Origin: Stappia stellulata DSM 5886
GTDB taxonomy: Bacteria; Pseudomonadota; Alphaproteobacteria; Rhizobiales; Stappiaceae
Direction: 5' to 3'
Length of the DNA stretch: 64,000 nucleotides
Assembly (NCBI RefSeq): GCF_000423705.1
Contig: NZ_AUIM01000012.1
Coordinates: 62,001 to 126,000, forward strand
In this document: positions 52,094 through 62,089 of the stretch, one piece after another
Layout: the number at the start of each line of letters is the position of its first letter
How positions within the stretch are numbered: position 1 is the stretch's first letter
Position numbers and translations under genes: made by a program
The notes under the pieces: model-generated
Told to the model about the DNA's origin: nothing
Database searches by the model: none
What the model saw: the letters and a program-made list of their open reading frames with translations, nothing else

Positions 52094-53210
52094 CTAGAGC
52101 ATTGTCACCCTGCCTGTGGCTATTTCATAGATGCCGGCGACGGCGTTGAGTCTGCCGGCGGCATGGGCTTCCGACAGGATCGGCCCTTCTGTCTTTGCCA
52201 GTTCGGCGTTGCGCCGGGCGTTTTGGGCCGTCGACGCTGCCAGCAGGTCATCGGGTGCGCTGTCCATCACCTCATAGACGGCCGGTCGGATCGCGTTGAC
52301 GAGACTGGGCAGGTTGCCCCGGGGGGAGTTCACGGTCGTTGATTGAAGCGATCGTGGCCTCAACGGCGCCGCACGCTGTATGGCCAAGCACCACGATGGT
52401 CTTGATGCCCAGTACAGCCACGCCGTATTCGAGTGTCGCCAGACCCTCTTCGCTGATGAAATTGCCCGCCACGCGAATGACGAACAGGTCTCCCGGTCCC
52501 TGATCGAAAATCAGTTCTGGCGCCACGCGGGACTCCGAGCAAGTGACAATGGCTGCGAAAGGCTGCTGCCCTTGGGCGCGGGCCGCACGTGTGACGGAAT
52601 GATCCGTATTGATCGCCGCATTGTCGACATAGCGCGCATTGCCGTCCATCAGACGCTGCAGCGCCGCCTCAGGTGAGTCAGGCGCTGCTTTGAGCTCCCC
52701 GGCTTGTGCACATCGGAGCTGAGAAACTTGTCTCGACGGCAAGGCCCACGCCGCAGGATCAAGCGCTCGCGCAGCCTCAAGGAGCTCCCGTTCTGAGAAA
52801 CCTATATAGGCTGTTTGCGTGCCTGCCGGCACGTAGATGTCGAAATCGGTTCGCTCAGGCATGAAGAATATGCTTTCCGTACAGCTAGCCGCGTGGTCGG
52901 AAAAGCGGAACGCCATACTCGGCGTGGAGTATGAAATTCTGCAGAAATCCGCAGGAGTGGAGCCCAGCTTCTGGACAGCTGCAAACTGGTGCTCTTGTAC
53001 GATCTGCTGGCTTCCCAGGTCCAGAGTATGCATCTGCGACACCTGGCCGCCGCGACTGAGCTGATAGCACGCCATGGCAACCCAAGGCTGCATGGTCGCC
53101 TGTGCGGCGGCGTCCTCGATTGTCTTCGCGCGCAAGGCGTTGCCAAAGGCCGCGCCGTCCTGCGCCGCTGGGGACGCGTCAATCGGGACTGTCATGCGAG
53201 CTTGTTCCAT
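52094..53210 (-). pseudogene. AraC-type sensor domain fused to beta-carbonic anhydrase, frameshifted
   Basis: From the ATG at 53210, about 175 residues resemble the N-terminal ligand-binding half of AraC-type regulators (FMPERTDFDIYVPAGTQTAYIGFSE), but the helix-turn-helix is missing. From about residue 178 the frame continues, without a break, as a beta-carbonic anhydrase: LQRLMDGNARYVDN, CSESR (Cys224), GHTACGAVEA (His277, Cys280). At a C4-G6 run (52317-52326) one extra base shifts the frame; the proper C-terminus (RGNLPSLVNAIRPAV to the stop at 52094) is in another frame. Either a sequencing error in the homopolymer or a real lesion in a recent fusion. Confidence 0.75.
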
Positions 53211-53560
53211 ATGAAGCGGTGACCGTCCTCTCAACCTATTCTGCGGCAACCGATATGGCGAGCATCGAGAAGGCCTCTTCTCGACGGGCGGAATGTGCAC
53301 GTCCTGCGGTTGGTGTCGCAAGCGAACCGGCGGCTCCCGGCCCCCAAATTTCCGGTCACACACTTGCGGCCGTGCTGGCGCCGTCGTCGGCAGATTGAGG
53401 CTTTGGCCCTCCCGACTGGATCGAGAGCGCATGCTGGAATTTTGAGGACTATGGCGTAGATAGGGTTGCGATCTTCACCCGGTGCGGCGCGCCGTTTCTC
53501 CCTGGAAATTCCGATCCGGATCCCGCCTGACGCGGTGAGAAGTCGGCGCGAACCGCGCGG
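53211..53560. other. Gap without a supported gene
   Basis: These 350 bp lie between the fused pseudogene and the MFS transporter. The pseudogene frame is open further upstream, to 53432, but that stretch has no recognisable content. It may be the remains of whatever recombined to make the fusion. Confidence 0.5.
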
Positions 53561-54904
53561 TCACGGTTTCTTCTCGGCCGTGACGGCCTCGGCGGCCAGT
53601 TCGACTTCCGCCGCCTCCATTTTCGCTTGTTCGTCCGCTTCGTCTTCGGCGGCGGCTTCGCGTTCGGCCTCCGCGTTCTCCGCCGCCCAGACGCCGGCGG
53701 CTTCCACCGCCACGGGCGAGGCGGTCGGCAGGACGCCGAGGTAGCTTTCCGTTTCCTCCGTGGGCACGACGGCGCGCTGCGTCATGCGATAGAGCGCATA
53801 AAGCGCGATGGCCGCGAAGGTGACGCCGAGCGACGGCCAGAAGGCGAAGGGGCCGAGCTCTTCCATCGCCCAGCCGGTCGCAAGCGGGCCGGCAATGGCG
53901 CCGAGCCCGAAGGTGAAGACCAGTCCGCCCGAGGCCGCCGGCATGTCTTCGGCCGAGAGCGTGTCGTTGGTATAGGCGAGGAACAGCGCATAGAGCGGCG
54001 TCGTCACCCCGCCGGCGAAGAAGGCGGCCGTCATCAGCGCCACCAGCCCGCCGCCGGTCACCCAGCCGAGCAGGCAGGCGGCCGCGCCCATGCAGGACGC
54101 GCCGAGGATCAGCTTGCGCCGGTCCATGCGGTCCGACAGCCAGCCGATCGGGTATTGCAGCACCAATGCGCCGGCAAAGAGCATGGCGACGAAAAGCGCG
54201 ATCTGCGAGGCGGTCATGCCGATCTGCGAGCCGAAAACCGCGCCCATGCCCGATTGCGTCGCATAGACGCTGCCGAGCAGGAAAATGCCGACCGTTCCGA
54301 GCGGGGAGCCGGCGAACAGGCCCCTGAGCGACATCGGCCGCGCGACCTCCACCGCCGGCACATGGGCGACCGACAGCAGGATGGGTGCAAAGGAGACCGA
54401 CACCAGGATCGAGGCGCCGATAAAAAGCACGGAGGTGCCGGCATCGCCCAGGGTCAGCAGGCCTTGCGCGCCGATGATGCCGAGCGTCTGCGCGATCATA
54501 TAGGCCGAAAGCACCTTGCCCCGTGTCTCGTTGGTGGCGGCGTCGTTGAGCCAGCTTTCCGCCGCCACATAGATCCCCGACATGCAAAAGCCGACGAGCA
54601 CCCGCAGCAGCGTCCAGGCGATGGGGTCGGTGAAAAGCGGAAAGGCGATCAGCCCGGCCGACATGAAGCTTCCAAGGGCCGCGAAAACCCGCACATGCCC
54701 GACGCGGCGGATCAGCGCCGGCGTGAAGCGCGCGCCCGACAGGAAGCCGGTGAAATAGCCCGAGGTCACGATGGCAAGCTCGGCCGCGGAAAAGCCCTCG
54801 ATGCCGCCGCGCAGGCCGATCAGCGTGAAATGCATGCCGTTGCCAAGCATGATCAGCACAATGCCGAGCAGCAGCGCCCAGACCCCGGCCAGAACCTGAA
54901 ACAT
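53561..54904 (-). CDS. MFS transporter (YcaD-like)
   Basis: The 447-residue product has about 12 membrane segments with a central loop near residue 200. GFCMSGIYVAAESWLNDAA and QYPIGWLSDRMDRRKLILG are typical of YcaD-type major facilitator proteins. The last 70 residues are a soluble, strongly acidic Ala/Glu-rich tail. The ATG at 54904 is chosen for the membrane-starting N-terminus MFQVLAGVWALLLG. The substrate is unknown. It is divergent from the M20 peptidase gene. Confidence 0.9.
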   Translation of the reverse strand: MFQVLAGVWALLLGIVLIMLGNGMHFTLIGLRGGIEGFSAAELAIVTSGYFTGFLSGARFTPALIRRVGHVRVFAALGSFMSAGLIAFPLFTDPIAWTLLRVLVGFCMSGIYVAAESWLNDAATNETRGKVLSAYMIAQTLGIIGAQGLLTLGDAGTSVLFIGASILVSVSFAPILLSVAHVPAVEVARPMSLRGLFAGSPLGTVGIFLLGSVYATQSGMGAVFGSQIGMTASQIALFVAMLFAGALVLQYPIGWLSDRMDRRKLILGASCMGAAACLLGWVTGGGLVALMTAAFFAGGVTTPLYALFLAYTNDTLSAEDMPAASGGLVFTFGLGAIAGPLATGWAMEELGPFAFWPSLGVTFAAIALYALYRMTQRAVVPTEETESYLGVLPTASPVAVEAAGVWAAENAEAEREAAAEDEADEQAKMEAAEVELAAEAVTAEKKP

Positions 54905-55118
54905 CACCCGTCCTCGTCCCGTCCGTGACCGTTCCCTGCGCTCCCAGCCTTGACACAGGCGACGATGTGCAATCGTCAATACAGCGTCGCATTCCTGTCC
55001 GATTGCGACAATTCTGACGCTGCGTAAATTTCGGGCATTCCTCGACAATCTATCCAAGCGTCTGAAAACGCTTTAGCTTTGCCCGCAACCAGAGGAACGG
55101 GCAGGGAGACGCCGGAAC

Positions 55119-56552
55119 ATGACGACACGGAACGGGGCGGTGGAACGGGCTGCGCGCTACTTCGACGAGGGCAATTTTCGCAAGGATCTGGCGCGGCTCG
55201 TCGCCTTCGAGACGGAGAGCCAGAACCCGGCGCAGGCAGCCGAATTGCGCCGCTACATCGACGAGATGGCCAAGCCCTGGCTGGAGCGTCTCGGCTTCAC
55301 TTGCGAGGTGCTGGAAAACCCCGATCCGCGCGGCGGCCCGCTGCTCTACGGCGAGCGCGTCGAGGATCCGGCGCTTGAGACCGTCTTCACCTATGGCCAT
55401 GGCGATGTCATCCGCGCCCAGACCGAGCAGTGGCGCGAGGGCTTGCATCCCTTCGCGCTGGTGGAGGAGGGCGACAAGCTCTACGGGCGCGGCACGGCCG
55501 ACAACAAGGGCCAGCACCTGATCAATCTCTCCGCGTTGGAAGCGGTGCTTGATGCGCGCGGATCGCTCGGCTTCAACGTCAAGATCGTTCTCGAAATGTC
55601 GGAGGAAACCGGCTCGCCCGGTCTCGCCAAGCTTTTTGCCGACAACCGCGAGCGCTTCGCCGCCGACGTGCTGATCGCCTCCGACGGGCCGCGTCTGGAA
55701 CCCGACCGCGCGACGATGTTCATGGGGTCGCGCGGCGGCGTGAATTTCGATCTCAAGGTGCATTTGAGGGACGGCGCGCATCACTCCGGCAACTGGGGCG
55801 GGGCGCTGGCCGATCCGGCGACGATCCTGGCCCATGCGATTGCGGCCATCGTCGATCGGCGCGGCTCGATCCGCGTTCCCGAATGGCGGCCGACGAGCCT
55901 GACGCCGGAGATCCGCGCCACGCTCAAGGGCCTGCCGGTCGATGGCGGCGACGGGCCGAAGGTCGACCCCGACTGGGGCGAGCCGGACCTGACACCGGCG
56001 GAACGCGTCTTCGGCTGGAATTCCTTTGCCGTTCTGGCGATGACGAGCGGCGTGCCGGAGGCGCCGGTCAATGCGATCTCGGGCGAGGCCCGCGCCCACT
56101 GCCAGCTGCGCTATGTGGTCGGCACGGACCCGGACGACATTCTCCCCGGCCTGCGCCGCCATCTCGACCGCGAGGGCTTCGACATGGTGGAGATCACGCC
56201 GGCGGACCGGGTGTTCTTCCGCGCGACACGGCTCGATCCGGCGAACCCCTGGGTCGGCTTCGTCGCCGCCTCGCTGGAAAAGACCGCAGGCCAACCTCCG
56301 CATATCCTGCCCAATCTCGCCGGCTCGCTGCCCAACGACACGTTTTCCGAGGTGCTCGGCCTGCCGACGGTCTGGGTGCCGCATTCCTATCGCGGCTGCT
56401 CGCAGCATGCGCCGAACGAGCATGTCATCCAGTCCACCTGCCGCGAGGCGCTGCAACTGATGGCGGGGCTGTTCTGGGACATCGGCGAGCGGTCGATTTC
56501 GACCGGCCGAAGCAAAAGCGGCGAGCCTGTTGAACAGGGATGGAAAGAATGA
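55119..56552 (+). CDS. M20-family metallopeptidase (dipeptidase-like)
   Basis: The 477-residue enzyme has the M20 zinc-binding pattern: YGHGDV (first His and Asp), [11 protein letters not shown] (bridging Asp), [10 protein letters not shown] (catalytic and ligand Glu), and a C-terminal [17 protein letters not shown] segment supplying the last His. The dimerisation domain is about 200-330. It should cleave dipeptides or similar amides in the cytosol; no substrate is evident. It shares a 214-bp gap with the divergent MFS gene. Confidence 0.92.
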   Translation: MTTRNGAVERAARYFDEGNFRKDLARLVAFETESQNPAQAAELRRYIDEMAKPWLERLGFTCEVLENPDPRGGPLLYGERVEDPALETVFTYGHGDVIRAQTEQWREGLHPFALVEEGDKLYGRGTADNKGQHLINLSALEAVLDARGSLGFNVKIVLEMSEETGSPGLAKLFADNRERFAADVLIASDGPRLEPDRATMFMGSRGGVNFDLKVHLRDGAHHSGNWGGALADPATILAHAIAAIVDRRGSIRVPEWRPTSLTPEIRATLKGLPVDGGDGPKVDPDWGEPDLTPAERVFGWNSFAVLAMTSGVPEAPVNAISGEARAHCQLRYVVGTDPDDILPGLRRHLDREGFDMVEITPADRVFFRATRLDPANPWVGFVAASLEKTAGQPPHILPNLAGSLPNDTFSEVLGLPTVWVPHSYRGCSQHAPNEHVIQSTCREALQLMAGLFWDIGERSISTGRSKSGEPVEQGWKE

Positions 56553-56917
56553 CGATTTCTCAATATGTTGCGCCGATCTGACACGATGACCCAGGTCGTC
56601 ATCCCGGACGGAGCGTGAGCTGCGATCCGGGATCGGCGAGGCACGATGTTTCGGCTCTTGTCTTGCCAAGAAAACTGGATTGTGGCTCCCCGATACCGGG
56701 TCGCGGCTCGCGCCTTGCCCGGTATGACGCGGGAGTGGCGATACCCTCCGTAAGCCCGCCCGCAAGGTCTTGAGAGGCCTGTTCCGTCCGCCCGCGATAG
56801 CCGGCGCCTCGCCGCGTTGTGTGATCTCCGGTCGGCGATGGTCTGTGCCAAAGTGTCGCGGGCGCGAACCGCGTCGGTGCACCGGGCGTAAAAAACTCAT
56901 CCAGACGGGAGGACAGG
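56553..56917. repeat. Intergenic gap with palindromic repeat (56598-56728)
   Basis: The 131-bp repeat opens with GTCATCCCGG and closes with CCCGGTATGAC, an inverted pair, and has inner units GCGATCCGGGATC and GATACCGGGTCGC. This is the form of the mobile palindromic repeats common between genes in Rhizobiales. The rest of the 365-bp gap has no gene; GGAGGACAGG at its right end is the ribosome site of the next gene. Confidence 0.7.
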
Positions 56918-57118
56918 ATGATTGATTTTCGCACCCCTTACGACCCGCGCGATCTGTCGCGCATGATGAGCCTTCAGGCCAGTTATCTTCGCCAGGACGG
57001 GCTTGTGATCGAAGCCCGCGCATTGGCGAAGCGCGCCGATGAATTCGGCGCCTATGCGATGCTCATGCAGGATCTCGGCACGTTGCCGGTCCGGTCGGAG
57101 ACCGGCGCCCGCACGTGA
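56918..57118 (+). CDS. Small hypothetical protein upstream of the photolyase-like gene
   Basis: The 66-residue product starts MIDFRTPYDPRDLSRMM and is probably helical (LQASYLRQDGLVIEARALAKRADEFG). It has a good ribosome site, GGGAGGACAGG. Its TGA stop is part of the GTGA that starts the next gene, so the two are coupled. No domain is recognised. Confidence 0.65.
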   Translation: MIDFRTPYDPRDLSRMMSLQASYLRQDGLVIEARALAKRADEFGAYAMLMQDLGTLPVRSETGART

Positions 57119-58347
57119 GCAAGACGACCTTCCCCGCATCGCGGGCGGAGGCAACGGCGCGGCTGGCGGCGTTCCTTCCGCACGCCGGAAAAGACTACGC
57201 CCGGCTGCGCAATCACGACCCCGGTCCCGATGCGCCCTCGCATGTGTCGAAGCTTTCGCCCTACGTTCGCCACCGGGTCCTGACCGAGGCGGAGCTGGTC
57301 CGCGCCGCCGTCGACCGGCATGGTGAGGGGAGGGCTGAAAAATTCATTCAGGAAGTCTTCTGGCGCACCTACTGGAAGAGCTGGCTCGAGCTTCGCCCGG
57401 GCGTCTGGGACGCCTATTGCGCCGCGCGCGACCGTGTTCGGGCCGAAGTCACCGCCGACGCCGATCTCGCGGCGGATCTCGCCCGCGCGGAAGTCGGGCG
57501 CACCGGGATCGACTGTTTCGACCACTGGGTGCGGGAACTGGTCGAGACCGGCTATCTGCACAATCACGCGCGCATGTGGTTCGCCTCGATCTGGATTTTC
57601 ACGCTGAGATTGCCGTGGGAACTGGGCGCCGATTTCTTCCTGCGCCATCTGCTCGACGGCGATCCGGCCTCCAACACCCTGTCCTGGCGCTGGGTCGGCG
57701 GGTTGCAGACGCGCGGCAAGACCTATCTGGCGCGCGCCGACAACATCGCGGCCCACACCGGCGGACGGTTCGACCCGCAAGGGCAGCTGGCGCAAGAGGC
57801 GCTTCCGCTCGACGGCCCGCTGCCACCCGTGCCGCGGCCGATTGCGCCCGGTCCAAGGCTCGGGAACGATGGCGGCCGGACCGGGCTTCTTGTCTTCGAC
57901 GACGATGTCGACGTGCAAGAGCTGGCCGAACGCGTCATGCCGGTTGCGGTCGCCGGTGTTTCCAGCGCGGCGGCGCGCTCCGATGCGCCCGTGGCGTCGA
58001 ATGTGCAGGACTTTGCCGCAGGCGTTCTGGACGATGCCCTGTCGCGTCTGTCGGTTCCCGGTGCGCGTGTGCATGAAACGGTCCTGACACCGGAGGGGAT
58101 TGCGGAGACCGCCCGGCGCTGGGCGCGCGAACACAGGCTCGACCGCGTCGTCGCGCGCCATGTCCCGGTCGGGCCGGGGCGCATCATCGCGGATCGCATT
58201 GCCGGAGCGCTCCAGCCGGGCGGTGTCGCCTTCGTTCAGGACATGCGCGGCTACGATGCCCGCGCCTGGCCGCTCGCCACCACGGGCTTTTTTCCTTTCC
58301 GGAAACACATTCCGGATCTGGTCGCCGCGCTCGAGACCTCCGACTGA
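57115..58347 (+). CDS. Photolyase/cryptochrome FAD-binding domain protein with unusual domain order
   Basis: The 410-residue product starts at a GTG overlapping the previous stop. Residues 25-230 match the FAD-binding domain of photolyases: SKLSPYVRHRVL, FIQEVFWRTYWKSWLE, GIDCFDHWVRELVETGYLHNHARMW, and DGDPASNTLSWRWVGGLQTRGKTY. The usual N-terminal alpha/beta antenna domain is not in front of it. Instead, residues 255-410 (TGLLVFDDDVDV to GFFPFRKHIPDLV) look like an alpha/beta domain placed after it, ending in a segment similar to the normal end of that antenna domain. It may be a light-dependent DNA repair enzyme or a photoreceptor. Confidence 0.8.
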   Translation: MSKTTFPASRAEATARLAAFLPHAGKDYARLRNHDPGPDAPSHVSKLSPYVRHRVLTEAELVRAAVDRHGEGRAEKFIQEVFWRTYWKSWLELRPGVWDAYCAARDRVRAEVTADADLAADLARAEVGRTGIDCFDHWVRELVETGYLHNHARMWFASIWIFTLRLPWELGADFFLRHLLDGDPASNTLSWRWVGGLQTRGKTYLARADNIAAHTGGRFDPQGQLAQEALPLDGPLPPVPRPIAPGPRLGNDGGRTGLLVFDDDVDVQELAERVMPVAVAGVSSAAARSDAPVASNVQDFAAGVLDDALSRLSVPGARVHETVLTPEGIAETARRWAREHRLDRVVARHVPVGPGRIIADRIAGALQPGGVAFVQDMRGYDARAWPLATTGFFPFRKHIPDLVAALETSD

Positions 58348-58416
58348 GCGCGGGGCAGCTCTGCGTTCGCACCGCTTGACCCGCCCGCGGCCGTCTCCTA
58401 TCGTCGCCTTCGATTT

Positions 58417-58500
58417 CGTTGGGGTGCCCGTCGGGGCTGAGAGACGCGAAGCTGCGTCAACCCACTGAACCTGATCCGGGTCGTACCGGCGGAGGGAACG
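58417..58500 (+). promoter_or_regulatory. TPP riboswitch (THI-box)
   Basis: The sequence has GGGGTGCCCG, GGGGCTGAGAG, ACCCACTGAACCTGATCCGGG and GTACCGGCGGAGGGAACG in order, the conserved core of the thiamine pyrophosphate riboswitch. It lies 70 bp after the photolyase stop and 144 bp before thiD. It should turn the thiamine operon off when TPP is plentiful. A small hairpin GCGCC-GTCA-GGCGC (58507-58520) follows directly and may be part of the switch. Confidence 0.96.
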
Positions 58501-58644
58501 AATGAAGCGCCGTCAGGCGCATGGCCGCAATGTGACGCGGTCTTTCGGATCTCCCTTTTCGCCAGAAAACCCGCCCGGATCGCGACCTTTGGTTTGCGCG
58601 CGCACGGGCTCTGCCGTGTTCGACGCGGGGAGAGCGGGTGAGAC

Positions 58645-59502
58645 ATGGACGCGACGACACGCGACCGTAGGGCAGACACAGCGCGCGGCAAACCGGCAGC
58701 GCCGGCCATCGCGCTGACCGTCGCCGGTTCCGACAGCGGTGGCGGCGCAGGCATTCAGGCCGATCTCAAGGCGTTTTCCGCGCTTGGCGTTTATGGCGCC
58801 AGCGCGATCACGGCGATCACGGCGCAAAACACGCGGGCCGTCACCCATATTCACGACATTCCCCTCGATGTTGTCGCCGGCCAGATCGCCGCTGTGCTCG
58901 ACGATCTCGACGTGGCGGCGGTGAAGATCGGCATGCTGTCCTCGCCGGAAATCGTCGAGACGGTCGCCGGGGCGCTTGTCGGCTACGACGGTCCGGTGGT
59001 GCTCGATCCGGTGATGGTCGCCAAGTCCGGCGCGCAATTGCTGCGGGACGAAGCCGTTGCCGCCGTGCGCGATATCCTGTTGCCGCGCGCAACGCTCGTG
59101 ACGCCCAATCTGCCGGAGGCAGCCCTTTTGCTCGGCGAGGATCCGGCGAGTGACCTTGCAGCTGCCGAGTGCCAGGGCCGCGCGCTTGCAGCCCTCGGTC
59201 CGGCCGTCCTGATGAAGGGCGGACATGCGAAAGGCGCCGTTTGCACCGATCTTTTGATCGCCGGCGATCTTCCCTCGCTTCAACTCAAGGCGCGGCGGCT
59301 TGAAACGAAAAACACCCATGGCACCGGCTGCACCCTTTCGGCGGCGATTGCGGCGGGCCTCGCGAAGGGGGCAGGTCTCGCGCAGGCCGTGCGCGACGCT
59401 CACGCCTATCTGCATGGCGCGCTTTCCTGCGCCGATGAACTGAACGTGGGCTCCGGCCATGGCCCGGTGCATCACTTTTATCGCCAGTGGGAGCGCGCAT
59501 GA
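58645..59502 (+). CDS. thiD: Hydroxymethylpyrimidine/phosphomethylpyrimidine kinase
   Basis: The 285-residue enzyme phosphorylates HMP and HMP-P to give HMP-PP for thiamine synthesis. VAGSDSGGGAGIQADLK at the substrate site and KNTHGTGCTLSAA with the catalytic Cys are clear. There are about 17 extra residues at the N-terminus. It is the first gene after the TPP riboswitch and overlaps thiO by four bases. Confidence 0.96.
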   Translation: MDATTRDRRADTARGKPAAPAIALTVAGSDSGGGAGIQADLKAFSALGVYGASAITAITAQNTRAVTHIHDIPLDVVAGQIAAVLDDLDVAAVKIGMLSSPEIVETVAGALVGYDGPVVLDPVMVAKSGAQLLRDEAVAAVRDILLPRATLVTPNLPEAALLLGEDPASDLAAAECQGRALAALGPAVLMKGGHAKGAVCTDLLIAGDLPSLQLKARRLETKNTHGTGCTLSAAIAAGLAKGAGLAQAVRDAHAYLHGALSCADELNVGSGHGPVHHFYRQWERA

Positions 59503-60512
59503 CTCAGGTCTCGGTCATCGGAGCCGGCGTCGTCGGCCTGACCTGCGCCACGGCTTTGACGGAAACCGGCCACGACGTCACGGTCTTCGACCGGGCAGAC
59601 GGTCCGGGGCCGGCCTCCTGCTCCTGGTGGGCGGGCGGGATGCTCGCGCCCTGGTGCGAGGGCGAGAGCGCGGAAGAGCCGGTGGAACGGCTCGGCGCCG
59701 AGGCGCTCGACTGGTGGGCGGAGCGCGTCGACGGTGTCGCGCGCAACGGCAGTCTCGTGGTCGCGCCGGCGCGCGATGCGGCGGACCTGCGCCGGTTCGA
59801 GCGGCGGACACGAAACGCGGAGAAGATCGACGGCGAGCGGGTCGCGGAGCTGGAACCCGATCTCGCCGGCCGCTTCCGCCAGGCGCTGTTCTTTGCGCGC
59901 GAAGGCCACCTCGATCCGCGTGCCGCCCTTGCCGGACTGCGGCAGCGGCTGGCGGAGGCGGGCACGCAGGTTCGCTACGGCGAGGACCGCGATCCCGAAA
60001 CCGCGCCGGGCGATATCGTCGTCGACTGTCGCGGGCTGTCGGCGCGCGGGGACGTCGCCGGGCTGCGCGGGGTCAAGGGCGAGATGCTGGTGCTGCGCAC
60101 GGCGGAGGTGGCGCTGTCGCGCCCCGTGCGGCTGCTGCATCCGCGCATTCCGCTCTACATCGTGCCGCGCGGCGAGGGCGTCTTCATGGTCGGCGCGACG
60201 ATGATCGAAAGCGACGAGCGCGACCGCATCTCCGCCCGCGCCATGCTGGAGCTTCTGGGCGGCGCCTATGCGCTGCATCCGGCCTTCGCGGAGGCCGAGA
60301 TCCTGGAAATCGGCGTCGATGCGCGGCCCGCCTTTCCCGACAATCTGCCGCGCCTGACGCGTGAGGGGCGCGTCCTCCGTGCCAATGGCACCTATCGCCA
60401 CGGCTTCCTGCTCGCGCCTTCGCTTGCCGCGCAGGCCACCGGGCTTGTCACCGACCCGTCCTCCCAACCGGAGTTTTTCCATGAGCATCATCGTCAACGG
60501 CGAACCGCATGA
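59499..60512 (+). CDS. thiO: Glycine oxidase ThiO
   Basis: The 337-residue FAD enzyme oxidises glycine to the imine used to build the thiazole of thiamine. VIGAGVVGLTCA at residues 6-17 is the dinucleotide-binding motif, SWWAGGMLAPWCE follows as in ThiO, and the C-terminal NGTYRHGFLLAP closes the FAD site. It starts in an ATGA overlap with thiD, and its end overlaps thiS by 32 bp. Confidence 0.93.
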   Translation: MTQVSVIGAGVVGLTCATALTETGHDVTVFDRADGPGPASCSWWAGGMLAPWCEGESAEEPVERLGAEALDWWAERVDGVARNGSLVVAPARDAADLRRFERRTRNAEKIDGERVAELEPDLAGRFRQALFFAREGHLDPRAALAGLRQRLAEAGTQVRYGEDRDPETAPGDIVVDCRGLSARGDVAGLRGVKGEMLVLRTAEVALSRPVRLLHPRIPLYIVPRGEGVFMVGATMIESDERDRISARAMLELLGGAYALHPAFAEAEILEIGVDARPAFPDNLPRLTREGRVLRANGTYRHGFLLAPSLAAQATGLVTDPSSQPEFFHEHHRQRRTA

Positions 60513-60678
60513 CCTTGCGCCGTCTTCGCTGGCGGCGCTCCTGACCGATCTCGGCTATGGCGAGGCCATCGTCGCAACCGCTCTCAACGGCGATTTCGTG
60601 CCGGCGGAAGCGCGCGACGAAACGCCGGTCGCGCCCGGCGACCGCATCGAGATCCTCGCGCCGATGCAGGGAGGCTGA
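60481..60678 (+). CDS. thiS: Sulfur carrier protein ThiS
   Basis: The 65-residue ubiquitin-like protein carries sulfur as a thiocarboxylate on its C-terminal Gly-Gly, which is present (APMQGG). It starts MSIIVNGEPHDL and has the family's normal length. It overlaps the end of thiO and is two bases before the thiG start. ThiF, which would activate it, is not in this window. Confidence 0.95.
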   Translation: MSIIVNGEPHDLAPSSLAALLTDLGYGEAIVATALNGDFVPAEARDETPVAPGDRIEILAPMQGG

Positions 60679-60681
60679 GCC

Positions 60682-61455
60682 ATGCTCAAACTCTACGATC
60701 ACACGGTCGAAAGCCGGCTGCTGCTCGGCACCGCGCTCTATCCCTCGCCTGCGATCATGGCAGACGCCATGCGCGCGGCGCGCTGCGACATCGTCACCGT
60801 GTCGCTGCGCCGGGAATCGGGGGCGGCACGCGCCGGGCAGGATTTCTGGGGCTTTATTCGGGATCTCGGCATCCGCGTGCTGCCCAACACCGCCGGCTGC
60901 CACACGGTCAAGGAGGCGGTGACCACGGCGCAAATGGCGCGCGAGGTCTTCGCCACGTCCTGGGTCAAGCTCGAGGTGATCAACGACGCCGACACGCTCC
61001 AGCCCGACGTCTTCGGTCTGGTCGAGGCGGCGCGGATCCTCGCCGATGACGGCTTCCAGGTGTTTCCCTATTGCACCGAGGATCTCGGCGTTGCCGAACG
61101 GCTGGTCGAGGCCGGCTGCGAGGTGCTGATGCCCTGGGGCGCGCCGATCGGCTCCGCGCGTGGCCTCAACAATGTCTACGGGTTGCGGTCGCTGCGCGCG
61201 CATTTTCCCGACATTCCGCTGATCGTCGATGCCGGTCTCGGGCTGCCGTCGCATGCGGCGGCCGCGATGGAGCTTGGTTATGACGCGGTGCTTCTCAACA
61301 CGGCGGTCGCCAAGGCCGGCGACCCGGCGATGATGGCCGACGCCTTCGCCCGCGCGGTCGAGGCCGGCCGGCTGGCTTATGCAGCCGATCCGCTGGAGCC
61401 GCGCGACATGGCCGCTCCCTCCACCCCCGTTCTCGGCAAGGCGTTCCTGGAATGA
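60682..61455 (+). CDS. thiG: Thiazole synthase
   Basis: The 257-residue enzyme condenses deoxyxylulose phosphate, ThiS thiocarboxylate and dehydroglycine into the thiamine thiazole. The active-site Lys is in SWVKLEVI (near residue 96). [15 protein letters not shown] is the phosphate-binding and glycine-site region, and [17 protein letters not shown] follows. It begins three bases after thiS and overlaps thiE by four bases. Confidence 0.96.
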   Translation: MLKLYDHTVESRLLLGTALYPSPAIMADAMRAARCDIVTVSLRRESGAARAGQDFWGFIRDLGIRVLPNTAGCHTVKEAVTTAQMAREVFATSWVKLEVINDADTLQPDVFGLVEAARILADDGFQVFPYCTEDLGVAERLVEAGCEVLMPWGAPIGSARGLNNVYGLRSLRAHFPDIPLIVDAGLGLPSHAAAAMELGYDAVLLNTAVAKAGDPAMMADAFARAVEAGRLAYAADPLEPRDMAAPSTPVLGKAFLE

Positions 61456-62051
61456 AACTCGATCCCTTTTACCCCATCGTCGACAGTGCGGCCTGGGTCG
61501 CGCGCCTCGTCCCGCTCGGCGTGCGGCTGGTGCAATTGCGCATCAAGGACCGGCCCGAAGACGAGATCCGCGCCGAAGTCCGCGAGGCGGAAGCGCTTTG
61601 CCGCCGCCACGACTGCCTGCTGGTCGTCAACGATTTCTGGCAAATCGCCATCGAGGAAGGCTGCCGCTTCGTGCATTTGGGTCAGGAAGACCTGGCCGAC
61701 GCCGACCTCGCCGCGATCCGCAAGGCGGGTCTGGGTCTGGGCGTCTCCAGCCACGACCATGCGGAACTGGAAACGGCGCTCGCCGCAACGCCCGACTACA
61801 TCGCCCTCGGGCCGGTCTATCCCACCATCCTGAAGAAGATGAAATGGGCCGAGCAGGGCCTCGACAAGCTCACCGAATGGAAGGCGGCAATCGGGGATAT
61901 CCCGCTCGTCGCCATCGGCGGCATGAGCGTGGAGCGCGCGCCCGGCGCGTTTGCCGCCGGCGCCGACATCGTCTCCGCCGTCACGGATATCACTCTCAAC
62001 GAGGACCCGGAAGCGCGGGTCCGCGCCTGGCTTGACGCAACGCGCGTCTGA
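61452..62051 (+). CDS. thiE: Thiamine phosphate synthase
   Basis: The 199-residue enzyme joins HMP-PP and thiazole phosphate. [43 protein letters not shown] and [11 protein letters not shown] are the substrate-binding blocks. It is the short alphaproteobacterial type. The start overlaps thiG (ATGA). There is a 38-bp gap to the thiY-like gene. Confidence 0.95.
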   Translation: MKLDPFYPIVDSAAWVARLVPLGVRLVQLRIKDRPEDEIRAEVREAEALCRRHDCLLVVNDFWQIAIEEGCRFVHLGQEDLADADLAAIRKAGLGLGVSSHDHAELETALAATPDYIALGPVYPTILKKMKWAEQGLDKLTEWKAAIGDIPLVAIGGMSVERAPGAFAAGADIVSAVTDITLNEDPEARVRAWLDATRV

Positions 62052-62089
62052 CTCAATCGCTCTCAAGTTTCACGAAACGAGGCACGAAA

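Noticed and set aside
55050-57023. 657-codon leftward open frame
   Set aside because: It is antisense to the M20 peptidase and the intergenic repeat.
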